This document shows positions 20,322 through 31,354 of a stretch of 64,000 nucleotides of DNA, piece after piece (position 1 is the stretch's first letter; every line of letters starts with the position of its first letter). The DNA is taken from contig CAJNDS010002411.1 of NCBI GenBank assembly GCA_905221605.1, positions 312,001-376,000 of the forward strand. Reading direction: 5' to 3'. Below the pieces are notes generated by a model. That model worked only from the letters and a program-made list of their open reading frames with translations, searched no databases and was not told the DNA's origin. Position numbers and translations under genes: made by a program. This stretch comes from Symbiodinium natans (lineage: Eukaryota; Sar; Dinophyceae; Suessiales; Symbiodiniaceae).

Positions 20322-23300
20322 AGGAGGTTGTGTATTTACGCAAGCGCGTTGAAGAGCTGGAGCAGAAGTACTTGGCAGCAAAGCTGGAGGCATTTCGGAA
20401 TTGTAAGTCAACTTGAATCAATTCCACAACAGTCGGTGAGCTTAACGGGTGTTGCAAGCTGAGAGTCTTCAAATTCCCCGTGCAGGCAGAGCATCGCCCT
20501 CCTTGTCCTGAAGTGCAGCAGATGGGGGTGACGCTGAAGGCCAATTGTGGTCTGAAGCTTTTCATGTTCTCGGCCATGTTGCGGCTACGCCACTACACCT
20601 GCAGGATGTTTATACCTTGGAGAAGGACCTTGGAAAGTGCCGTTATGTGGTCACGGATGCGGGTAGTTGCGCTTGCTGTTTCGGAGAATGCATGTGCGGC
20701 GACGGCTGTCCAGAGGATATGATGATGAGGCAGAAGGACGCAACCTTCACCACTGACCGCGAGCAGTTAGAAACGGCGCAAAGCTGGTGCATCATTGAAT
20801 AAGCCACCAGGAAATGGTCCAGAATCAGGAAGGCATGCAAGAGGAGCTGGAGAAGATTTCGAAAGAGGCAGCGGTTACTCTGGGAGGAAATCTCGTGAGA
20901 ACCCGTGTCCCTGTTTGGGGGCAGGAGACAGCCAGCACGGCAGCAGCCCCTGTGACCTCGGCACACTCCATGCAGGCCATGAATGTGTTTCCAAATTGTT
21001 TGCCTTCGCCTTCAACGCTTACAAGCACGCTCTTATCCACGGATGATTGTGCAGGATGTGGTCCGCATGGAACAGGAGCTGTGTTGCATCGTCACACCAC
21101 TATTTGGACAAATCTGCCGTGTCATGACACGTGTCCAAGTGGAGCCATCTTGCGTACCTCCGGAGGAAGTGATGGCTAATCAACGGGACCGGATGCTTCG
21201 TTGATGTTGTCACAGCCTACTGCGGCATTGTACTTGTTGCTATGCTCAGTTGAAACTGAAATGCCAGGAAATGGTTCAGAATCAGGAGAGCATGCAAGAG
21301 AAGCTGGAAAGGCTGTCAACGCAGGCAGCGGTCTTTGTGGGTGGAGAACGGGCCTCCTGGTGAAAATCAAAGATGCTTCACGTTCGGTGACTCGGTGTAG
21401 CAGGGGACAGCCAGCACGGCAGCCGCCACGGCCACAGGATCCTCCTCCCTGAAGGCCATAATATGTTTCTTTGCACCTGCGATGAGTACAAGTGTGCGCA
21501 AGGACAGCACCTAAACCCAGTTACTGTGCAGGATGTTCTACGCATGGAGCAGGACTCGTGTTGCATCGCCACCGTTTTTGGGCAAGTCTGCCGTGTCATG
21601 ATGCGGGGCAGATAATCCGTGGAATCTCTGTCCGAAGGAAGTGATGAGCAATCAGCGGGACCGGATGCTTCCCTGAAGTTGTCAGAGCCACATGCTCAGT
21701 AGCTCAGTAGATGCCAGGAGATGGTTCAGAACCAGGAAAGCATGCAAGAAGACCTGGAGAAGTTATCAACGCAGGCAACGGTCTTACTGGGCAGATAAAG
21801 ATTCGCTTTGGCGAAGATTCGTGTTCCTGTGTGCCGGGATAGGATAGCATGACCCACCTTGCTCAGCTGTGCGTGGCATGCTGGTGTGATGTACAGGAGG
21901 CAGCTGCCACGGCAGTCGCCACGGCTTCGGGAGCGTCCTCCCTGAAGGCCATGTGTTTAGGGCAAGTGCGTGCTTTGGCCAGAAGCAGCACTGATGTCGA
22001 GTCACTGTGCAGGATGTGGTCCGCCTGGAGAAGGATGGTTGTCACTGCATTCGCGTTCAGCCATCACAAGGTAAGGTAAGGTAAGGCAAGCTCAGCTGCG
22101 CTTGTTTCGCCAGTTTCCGGTTTTTGTGGTCTCGAAGCTTTCTGTGCCACAGTGGCTTTAATCATACTTCGCCCCTGTTGTAGCTCTCGCTCAGGGCTAG
22201 TGGACCCCACCCCTTGAAGATCGCCGTCGTCTCGCGGGGTATCGGTAATATTGTTTTTGCCACGGACTTGAATGTTGAATCATCCGTCCCGGCTGCTGCT
22301 CGTAGAGTGTTGTAGCAGCATTTTCGGGTCGGCCGTTCGGCATCATGACCACGGACTACGGCGAGCCATCCCCAATCCGGGCTGCGCAGCAGATCCGCCT
22401 TTTGTCGTCCTTGCCAGGGATGAGCTTTACAGTGGTGCGGCTGATGGCGAAATCTGGTTCTTTGTGGCTTTCTCCCAAAATATGGAAGCAATCGAGGCAG
22501 CCTTTTGAAAAATGTAGTAGTAGAACAAACGTGCCTTTTTCCTCTGGTTGTGCCTCTGACTTTTTGATGCCTGGGCGTTAGCTTTTTAGTGATGGTTCTT
22601 GTTTTTCATGCTTGACCAATTTGGGCTTGGGGTGATCGCTGAAGAACTGAGAACTGAGAATTCCTGTTTGCTTGTGGAAACTTTCGCGCTCGTCGAGCAC
22701 GTGAACCGTGTTGGTTGTGCCTTTGCATCGGCATGGCAGTCTGCCTCTGCTCCGATCACTCGGCTTGGGAAAGCATTGTTGGCCAGCGCATTCTCTCGCT
22801 GTAGCTGTTCATGACTTGTTGGTGGTTGCCGGCCTCCACACAAGTTTTTAAATGGTCGTTTGTAAGAACCCTTGCAGCAGCACGCAGGAAATGATGAGCA
22901 ATCAGCAGGACGCTGGCTGAGGGGAGTTCGGTTTTTTTTTTGGGAAGTTGCCAGAGTTTTCGGACTTGTCATAGTTTAGTTACGCTGGGTTGCTTCGCAG
23001 GAACTTTGCACGCCAGGAAATGGTCCAGAACCAGGAGGGCATGCAAGAGGAGTTGGAGAAGCTGTCGGTGAAGGCATGGGCTGTTGTGCGTAGAAAGGTT
23101 CTTTAACTCAGCTGAACACGCCGGGATACTGCTGCATGCTTGGGATATCGTACTGGATATCATGAGTCGGCACGCGGGACGCTGCTGTTCGCTCGTGGAA
23201 TGCACAGGAGCCAGTCGCGCGACAGGAGCCAGTCGCCACAGCTTCGGGACCTTCCCTGAAGGCCATTCTTCCTCTTTTTTGAAAGCTTCGTCGTGTTCCA

Positions 23301-23650
23301 GCGATGCCAAGAACAGAGTCGTTGCGGGCCATGGTGCAGGACGTGGTCGACATGGAGAAGGACTTGCGCAGCATTGTCACACCGAGTCACACCACTGCTC
23401 AGGCGACTCAAGAAACTTTGTACAGTGTTGTACATGGAGCCAGGAAGTGATGAGCAATCAGCAGGATGGGATGCCTTTTCAACTGACAATGCTGTGTTCT
23501 TGCTGGAGTTGTTTTGCTTCTAAGCTCAATCAGGAACTTTGCACGCCAGGCGATGGTCCAGAACCAGGCGGGCATGCACGAGGAGTTGGAGAAGCTGTCA
23601 CAGCAGGCGGGAGACTGCTAGCTTTTGCCTCAATTGACTACGGAGCTTGG
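20322..23650 (+). CDS. Coiled-coil protein with tandemly duplicated exon group
   Basis: An exon before 20402 (GTAAGT donor) encodes a heptad-like helix, LRKRVEELEQKYLAAKLEAF. Three kinds of segment then recur in order, mostly after CAG acceptors. Type a is EMVQNQEGMQEELEKLS-like, at 20811, 21268, 21718, 23017 and 23550. Type b is QETASTAAA...SSLKAM-like, at 20924, 21404, 21897 and 23208. Type c is DVVRMEKDLCCIVT-like, at 20605 (variant DVYTLEKDLGKC), 21055, 21532, 22013 and 23340, ending in EVMSNQ(R/Q)D. In copy 1, a and b form one open exon. Copies 2 and 3 have in-frame stops between a and b, so either they use introns there or they are decaying. The family is not recognised; the a and c segments are probably helical. 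Function unknown. Confidence 0.55.
20811..23600 (+). repeat. Five-fold tandem repeat of an exon-intron module
   Basis: Module starts are 20811, 21268, 21718, 23017 and 23550; the last is partial. Modules 1 and 2 are 457 and 450 bp, module 4 is 533 bp, and module 3 is enlarged to 1299 bp by extra sequence at about 22072-22885. Intron sequence is shared between some modules (CAGGAACTTTGCACGCCAG before copies 4 and 5), showing that whole genomic modules were duplicated, not only exons. Confidence 0.8.
22072..22885. other. Probable insertion inside module 3
   Basis: This stretch of about 810 bp interrupts the c segment of module 3, between VRLEKDGCHCIR and EMMSNQQD. It begins with short GTAAG tandem repeats (GGTAAGGTAAGGTAAGGCAAG-like). 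It contains a motif-free open frame on the minus strand. No terminal repeats were recognised, so its nature is open; it may be an expanded intron. Confidence 0.4.
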
Positions 23651-23679
23651 CTGATACTGTATGGGAGGAGAGCGCCGTG

Positions 23680-23973
23680 CCATCCGCGACGACGAGGGAG
23701 GAGAGACCTGCGCCATCTGCGACGACGAGGGAGGAGACGACGAGTGAGGAGAGCCCTGCGCCATCTGAGACGACGACAACGACCACAACGACCACAACGA
23801 CCACGACCACAACGACGACAACGACCACAACGACCACGACCACAACGACGACAACGACGACAACGACCACAACGACCACCACGACCACAACGACGACAAC
23901 GACGACAACGACCACAACGACCACAACGACCACAACGACCACAACGACCACAACGACCACAACGACGACAACG
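23680..23973 (+). repeat. ACN-rich microsatellite (poly-Thr reading) with short 5' repeats
   Basis: From 23769 the sequence is an (ACAACG/ACCACG)-type repeat. Before it, CGACGACGAGGGAGGAGA-type units recur three times from about 23685. The + frame 23647-23988 would read PSATTREE repeats, then about 65 threonines, then a stop. Mucin-like Thr runs do occur in real proteins, so a C-terminal exon of the module gene is possible, but simple-sequence DNA is the safer reading. Confidence 0.75.
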
Positions 23974-25222
23974 GCTTGCCTGACATGAGTTATGTCTAAC
24001 TTTTTTTCGCGCTTGCAGGCTCTCATCAGTTCGTGCTTTCGGTTCGGTGGGGCAGTCGGCACATTCCGGGAGGACTGCGGTAAATAATTTTGGGATACTT
24101 GTCTGTGTTGGTGGTATGTTTTTCTGTTTCGGTTCCCTGGTCTTGGGGTCTCCTGTGGGCTTTGGTCTCTTGGTCCTTCGGCTTCGGTCATCTGCTCTCC
24201 CGTATAGTTTGCTTGGTCTCCGTGTCGCCTGGATCTGGTCTGATCTCTGGTCCTTTGGTCTCCAGGTCCTCCGGTCGTGGATCTGACAGACATATGTAAT
24301 GTATGTATGTATGTACTGTATGCAGGCAGGGTGTATTAGTACGTGACGTTTCAGGAAATATTCATATAGTATGAGTGAGTTGAGGTTTGGCACAATGTAA
24401 CCGACTAGACGAGACTATACTTTGATAGGAATTTGAATGAACGCATAACGTAGTATACTCTATAGTGTAATCTGATGTTTAGTATGGTTTATGACAAGAT
24501 GTTCAGTATGTCAAGATATTCAGCATACTCATGGCATTGAATATCTTGAAGCGAAGTATTTACAATAGTCAGTACGTGCCTTCATTATATGCGGTTTTTC
24601 GACATGCCCAACATGTTCATTACATTCCATATGTCCCGTGTATTCAGTGTGGGTATATACATGATACATGATATATACTGTTTCATATACACGTATGTGG
24701 GAGACCATGCCGGCTTGAAGCCTCAATACTAAAACCATGAAAACACCACCCAAAAGAACCATCACAAACCAACAACATCAAACAACACCAACAAAACACC
24801 AACAAATCCGGACAGTAGTTCTCCAACCAAAAGCCGAAAAGCCAGTGTAATGACGATAAGCAAGATTGCAAAAACAGGCAAACAGAAGCAGCAAATCCTG
24901 GTGCCAGTCCTCCGGGTCCCGGACACTAGTCGCCAGCTGATGTTAATTATCTATTCGTATTGGTATGTTTGGGTACGCCTGCCTCAGATTAGAAGTGAGG
25001 AGGAAGGCTGATTGGCTACGTGCGCTAACTCACCCACTCATAACAGGGAAAACGCTAGCATCTCCAAATTGTACGTGTCTGCTTGTCAGAGTAATAGTAG
25101 AGCGAGGGAGAACGCCAATCTATTTAAGGGGTAGTTGCGTTAGCTGAACTACCGATATTGTCAAACAACACACTGTCGCATCTCCTACAAGTCTGTTCTT
25201 TTATCGAGCACACACACAGGCA
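23974..25222. other. Gene-free stretch, AT-rich and A/C-rich sequence
   Basis: 24300-24700 is relatively AT-rich with ATGTATGT-type repetition near 24296-24315. 24725-24830 is strongly A/C-skewed. No protein motif, RNA gene or element end was recognised. Confidence 0.5.
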
Positions 25223-25614
25223 CACACACGGAGATAAGAGAGTAAACTCTCACTGGCTTCCCTGTCCGAAGATCTTATGCATGGTGACGAAATTGTGGCC
25301 GATGTCCCAAGGTGCAAGCCATCTGGAGCGTTCGGACTTGAAATTATTTGAGGACCGAGGATTCCGGGTTTTGAGGGTACATGATGTCACAAGCAGTATA
25401 GTGGATACCAGCTGCAACAACTTGCCCAGGTACTCCACGCGCAGGTACGTTTTCCTGCCCGATGACATAGAGCTTCGTTGGCGCGAGCTATGTCAAAGGA
25501 CCTCGCGCCCCCTGCATAAAACACATTCACCGTCAGTCTTCTATACGAAATGTCCGGCCAAGCCTTAGAGACTTTCCAAAACCCTTAGCTTAGAATCAGG
25601 GTGCACACACACAC
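25223..25614 (+). repeat. 392-bp direct repeat, copy 1
   Basis: Nearly identical to 26055-26446; the one difference noticed is AGTATAGTG versus AGTGTAGTG. The copies are 832 bp apart, separated by about 440 bp of unrelated sequence (25615-26054). Both begin and end in CA-rich sequence. The layout could be a segmental duplication or a small element with long terminal repeats. Open frames occur on both strands but no family is recognised. Confidence 0.9.
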
Positions 25615-26054
25615 GCCCCTCGGTCAGAGGGGACGGCCCAAAACATGCGGTACTTCCGACAACGGGAAAGTGAAAGAAGACATGGCGTCACACAGATCCT
25701 AGCAACTAAAAAAAAAAGAAAAGGTTAAGGCTGAATAAGGAGCCGAGCATCGCCAATCCATCCATAAAATTCCATTGGCGCTAAGGCCTCTATTGCGGTC
25801 CGGAGGACCTCCATTAGGCCCCACCTCGGGCCACACGGGTGCTAAGACCCACCATTCTTGCTCTTGGGACTAGCCCTCTGTTGCCCATCCACCTGAAAGT
25901 TACTCATCGCTCGAGAGCGGTCTAGTGGGCTCCATGCGTGGCACTAGGCCTCTCGACCCAACCTGCCAGGTTATTGGGCCTCCATGGTACCATGGTGAGT
26001 CGCACAACGACCCGTACAGCTCCCTCGCGGGATAACTGCGATTGGCAACAAGGC
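25615..26054. other. Spacer between the 392-bp repeats
   Basis: Unique sequence with short palindromic pieces such as GCCTCCATGGTACCATGG near 25977. No gene, primer-binding site or polypurine tract was recognised, so there is no positive evidence for an LTR element. Confidence 0.5.
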
Positions 26055-27634
<1,580 letters not shown>

Positions 27635-27777
27635 GTTGCAACACGAAACTTCGTGTCACCTTGTTTGTAAATGAGCGAAGTGAGTGATGCTGTGGCATCA
27701 CGTCTTACATCTCATATGCTATGAAGATCAAGGGGATGGGTGGGTGGGAGATGCCAGGGTGTCTGGCCTGAGTGATG
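27635..27777 (+). repeat. Split direct repeat A1 (left end)
   Basis: 143 bp identical to A2 at 34766-34908. It contains an inverted repeat ACACGAA-AC-TTCGTGT (27641-27656) and another, GTGATGC-TGTG-GCATCAC (27684-27701). It ends exactly with the ATG (27775-27777) that starts the recombinase frame, so A1 probably provides the promoter and leader. Confidence 0.95.
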
Positions 27778-29754
27778 AACGGGGGTGATTCAGGTGCAAG
27801 GGGCAGTGATGCCTCTGCTGATGCTGAGCGTCTTGTTGAGATCGCTCGAATGTCAGGAAGTCCTGTGGGGCTCCCGAAGCTCCCCTGGGAGCAATCGCCT
27901 TTCGTTCAGAATGTATTAGGATCAAACCCGATGCCATGGTTGGATACCCTCGTTGTGCCTTCAAATTTGCCATATCTTGAGAGGCACTTTGACAGTGCTA
28001 GCTCCTTGAGCTTGTCAGCCAAGCAATCGAGACTGCGGGTCTACATTGACAGGGCCGCGTCAGTATGCCCAGCAGCGGATCGCATTATCGTCTTGCAAAA
28101 GTGGTGCGAATTGCTGATGATCAACCCTGATGCAACAGCCGCAGGGCGACAACTGATTGCAGAGGCGGGAAAAGATGTCGACCACAACGATGCTTGGCAA
28201 ATTTTGCAAGATCACTTTGCTCGGAAATCCACTTCAACACTGAGGACAAGGGTCAATTCGTTGTGCTTGTTCTGTAAGTGGTTCAAGATTGAATTCCCAA
28301 ACGAACTTGCCATTCCGCCGAGTGAAGAAGGTGTATACAGTTACTTGTGTCACCTGCGAAGGGTCGAGTCTCCCCCCACGCGGGGCTCTACCTTTATGGC
28401 TTCACTTGCATTTCTATCGGGTTTTCTTGGCGTGATTGAAGCTGCGGAAGCAGCTTTCTCACAGAGAGCCCTCGGAGTCGCGCACTTGATGTATGTCAAC
28501 AAAGCGCCGCTCAAGCGAGCGCCAGTTTTGACTGTTCCGATGATTTGTGCCTTGGAACTGACTGCAGTCTACGAGGCTGAGTTGTACACCCGAGCATTTG
28601 CAGGGTTTGCCATGCTTTTGCTGCTTGGAAGGCTGCGTTGCTCTGATGGGAACCGATTAGAGTGTGGTTCGGTTGAGGGAGACTTCCTTGAAGGCAATCT
28701 TATGAAAGTCAAAACGGCAAAGACGAAGGAGAAGCAGGTTACATTCCTGCCTGCTGTCATTCCAACAATGGGCCTGTTGGGCCTACCGTGGCTGAACTCT
28801 TTCTTGTCAGCACGAGCTCAGCTAGGACTGAAGTCGCTCCCCACAGAGCGAGACAGACGAGCTCAGAGTGTTGCGACGCACAAGTTTGTTCTCTTTCCCA
28901 GCGAGGCTTCAGTTTCGGCGGACAGGCAGTCGGCAATCAGTGCTTCCGATGTATCTCAACGTTTGCGTGAAGTTTTGTCTAAGCTGTTGAACTATGATGA
29001 GGTGCAGGGTTATTCAAGCCACAGTCTGAAGGCAACGATGCTTAGCATGTTCAACAAATATGGCGAGAGTGATTATCTCGATGAGGCACAGCTGCTCGGG
29101 TATCATGTCCTACAAGGGCGGCAATCAGCCCTCAATTACACTCGTGACTGTTTGGCGAAGCCGATGAGAGTTTTCATGGACATGTTTGAATGCGTGGCTG
29201 AAGGATCCTACATGCCGGACAACTCCCGCGGCCGCCTTTTCCCCGAGTTCGCGGACCGCGTCTGCGCGAAGACTCAGTTTGAAGAGCATGCAAAGAAGTC
29301 TGTGGACCAAGCCATTGAAGTACTCACTGGAGAGGGTTTTCTTTCAGCTCGCAAACCTGATGCGCCAGAGAGTGATCAAGCTAACAATCACGGTGATGTG
29401 CTAGATGAGGGTGTCTCATCTAAGGCCCGCCCGGCGGTGATGCCAAAGGGGGGCGGAGAGGTGCGCAGCCCCAGTTGCACATCTTCCTCCAGCGACTCTG
29501 ACTCGACAGAGTCTTCTGTGTCTTCTCATGAGAAGGGGTTTGCAGCTCTCTGTGTCGAGAGCGTGAGAACTGGAGCAAAGAAGGCAGATCAGTCTGTAAT
29601 GTACCGGCATAGGCAAAGGCGTACCCTTCACTTGGGTCACGTGGTGTCACGGGCAAAGCTCGCGTGTGGAAGGCCTCTGACGCCGGCAATGGCCGTGTTC
29701 AGGGGAAGAGCTGATGAGGCTTGGCCTCACTGCAAGGACTGCTTCGGTGTGTAG
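27775..29754 (+). CDS. Tyrosine recombinase (integrase) of the retrotransposon
   Basis: 659 residues from the ATG at 27775. Residues about 80-240 resemble an N-terminal core-binding domain. The catalytic part has LLGRLRCSD (R288 as the likely first catalytic arginine), SSHSLKATML (H416, with K419 where most tyrosine recombinases have arginine), LGYHV (H444) and NYTRD (nucleophile Y455). The C-terminus, about residues 600-659, carries LACGRPLTP and WPHCKDCF, a cysteine/histidine arrangement like the small zinc-binding tail I associate with dinoflagellate element proteins. The enzyme would recombine the circular DNA copy into the genome. It is longer than typical YR enzymes of 300-400 residues. 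The stop at 29754 is followed by about 250 bp before Gag. Confidence 0.88.
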   Translation: MNGGDSGARGSDASADAERLVEIARMSGSPVGLPKLPWEQSPFVQNVLGSNPMPWLDTLVVPSNLPYLERHFDSASSLSLSAKQSRLRVYIDRAASVCPAADRIIVLQKWCELLMINPDATAAGRQLIAEAGKDVDHNDAWQILQDHFARKSTSTLRTRVNSLCLFCKWFKIEFPNELAIPPSEEGVYSYLCHLRRVESPPTRGSTFMASLAFLSGFLGVIEAAEAAFSQRALGVAHLMYVNKAPLKRAPVLTVPMICALELTAVYEAELYTRAFAGFAMLLLLGRLRCSDGNRLECGSVEGDFLEGNLMKVKTAKTKEKQVTFLPAVIPTMGLLGLPWLNSFLSARAQLGLKSLPTERDRRAQSVATHKFVLFPSEASVSADRQSAISASDVSQRLREVLSKLLNYDEVQGYSSHSLKATMLSMFNKYGESDYLDEAQLLGYHVLQGRQSALNYTRDCLAKPMRVFMDMFECVAEGSYMPDNSRGRLFPEFADRVCAKTQFEEHAKKSVDQAIEVLTGEGFLSARKPDAPESDQANNHGDVLDEGVSSKARPAVMPKGGGEVRSPSCTSSSSDSDSTESSVSSHEKGFAALCVESVRTGAKKADQSVMYRHRQRRTLHLGHVVSRAKLACGRPLTPAMAVFRGRADEAWPHCKDCFGV

Positions 29755-30002
29755 CAGCCGTAGCGCCCGTTCTTTAAGAATGCTCATTTGTCTCCTTTTG
29801 TTTACTTGGACGGTGGAGGCAGCGAGCAACAAACGGCTGATTTGCCTGTGCTCTAGTGCCGTGCGGAGGGTGCGCGCAAACCCGCGTTGAATGCAGAGGC
29901 ATTCGCTAGCTCGCTCAGGTTGGCAGCTGGGCCATTGGTTTGTGAAACTGCTTCTTTCAGTTCAAGCCTTGTTGAGGTCCCCACTCCCTGGTGTTTGTCC
30001 CA
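29755..30002. other. Spacer between recombinase and Gag frames
   Basis: No conserved signal recognised. The Gag frame stays open upstream to a GTG at 29991, but the first ATG is at 30003. How Gag is translated downstream of the first frame (separate transcript, splicing or reinitiation) is not evident. Confidence 0.4.
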
Positions 30003-31307
30003 ATGTTAGACTCCCAGGCCACATTCGAAGCCCGTGCGCGGGAGATAGGCTTCACAGACGCAGAAATCGCTGTCTTCAAACAGCAGGGCTGGGACACATT
30101 CGGGAGGTTGGCTTTCGCCAAGAACTACACGCCAGGCCAGGCCGACGACAGGCCTCTCACAGAGCTGGCTCAGGTCATTACGGGAGCATCCCCGCCTCCT
30201 GCAAATCGAGTGCCTCTCGTTCGCCGCATTGTCTTTGAGAGTTACACGTTCGCCTCTGCAGACTTGAAAAGTCGCATCGACCGCAAAGATGACGACGTGC
30301 CCAGGAAGTTGTCGGTGGCCGAACGATCTTCAAGACATGCAGACCAGATGAAACGTCTGAATGGACTGAATCTGGTTGGTGAACTCGAGGCCAGTCATTC
30401 TCTCATCGACGCGGTGGTGCAGATGTACGATGAGAATCAGCTCAGGTACCTTCGGTGGGACCAATGTACAAAACGCGACCAAGAACTTATGGGGATCAAG
30501 TCGGACCCCATGTGGCGGCCCGACGCCAATGGCGTCATCAAGGAAGTCAAAATGCCCGTTGAGCTGAAAGCAGATACCAGCACGGATCTCAAACTGAAGT
30601 TTGCGTTGCAGCGTAGGTCCCTCGCTTTTGACCAAAGTCGTCTCATCGACTACGACAAGATGGAGCGTTGGACCCAAGTCCTCCTCGACGCCTTCTTGGA
30701 GATCCCGCCGGCAGGCTATGCCAAGGTGACCATCGAGCAAGTCCACAACGCCGATCTGGCGCTGTTCAAGTACATGATGAAAGAGACTAGGTCAGGCATC
30801 AAACCTTTGGCGGACGGTACACTGCCAATCGAAACAGCTATCCGTGCGGCCATCTCTGCCCCTGAAGTCCGCCTCTGCTTGCAGCCGCTACCCTTGCAGT
30901 CAGGAGCCAAGCGCAAGGCCGATGATGCTGCTCTTGAGGACGCCACTTCTGTCAAGCACAGGGGCGAAGCGTCAAAGGCCCGAACCGAAGAAGAGCGACT
31001 CAAGCGCCAGGTTCAGAACTTGCAAGGTCAGGTGCGCAACCTGCAGGCTCAGAAGGGGCAAGGGGGGCCAGGAAAGGGGGGCCGCAAAGGACTCGGGCGT
31101 GGAAAGGGCGCTGGGCGTGATCCTGTGCGAATGCCAAGTCGCCTCATCGGCCACTCGGCCACGAAGCCGGATGGTGAGCCGATTTGCTTCAACTACAACC
31201 TGGACGGCTGCTCTGACGCAGCTGCAGGAGAGAAGTGCCGCAAAGGCTGGAACATTTGCATCAAGTGCCACGGCAGCCATCCCTTGCGTGAGTGTCCCAA
31301 CAACTGA
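30003..31307 (+). CDS. Gag-like nucleocapsid protein
   Basis: 434 residues ending at TGA 31305-31307. The N-terminal two thirds are helical and charged without named motifs. Around residues 310-350 is a predicted coiled coil (EEERLKRQVQNLQGQVRNLQ), then a Gly/Lys-rich basic linker, and at the C-terminus two cysteine clusters. The first is CFNYNLDGCSDAAAGEKC. The second is CIKCHGSHPLREC, a C-x2-C-x3-H-x4-C near-zinc-knuckle. This is the layout of a retrotransposon Gag that packages RNA in a particle. Pol follows in the same frame directly after the stop codon. Confidence 0.8.
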   Translation: MLDSQATFEARAREIGFTDAEIAVFKQQGWDTFGRLAFAKNYTPGQADDRPLTELAQVITGASPPPANRVPLVRRIVFESYTFASADLKSRIDRKDDDVPRKLSVAERSSRHADQMKRLNGLNLVGELEASHSLIDAVVQMYDENQLRYLRWDQCTKRDQELMGIKSDPMWRPDANGVIKEVKMPVELKADTSTDLKLKFALQRRSLAFDQSRLIDYDKMERWTQVLLDAFLEIPPAGYAKVTIEQVHNADLALFKYMMKETRSGIKPLADGTLPIETAIRAAISAPEVRLCLQPLPLQSGAKRKADDAALEDATSVKHRGEASKARTEEERLKRQVQNLQGQVRNLQAQKGQGGPGKGGRKGLGRGKGAGRDPVRMPSRLIGHSATKPDGEPICFNYNLDGCSDAAAGEKCRKGWNICIKCHGSHPLRECPNN

Positions 31308-31354
31308 TTGCGCGCAGGGCAGGGGGACAGTCTCCCGGGCAAGGCCCCCTGCCC
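31305..31354 (+). promoter_or_regulatory. Putative stop-codon readthrough signal between Gag and Pol
   Basis: TGA at 31305-31307 is followed by a 9-nt spacer and then a perfect 10-bp GC-rich stem, GGGCAGGGGG (31317-31326) pairing with CCCCCTGCCC (31345-31354), with an 18-nt loop. Pol continues in the Gag frame with no ATG for about 150 nt. The spacing and structure resemble known readthrough stimulators of retroviral gag-pol junctions. Function is inferred. Confidence 0.65.
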
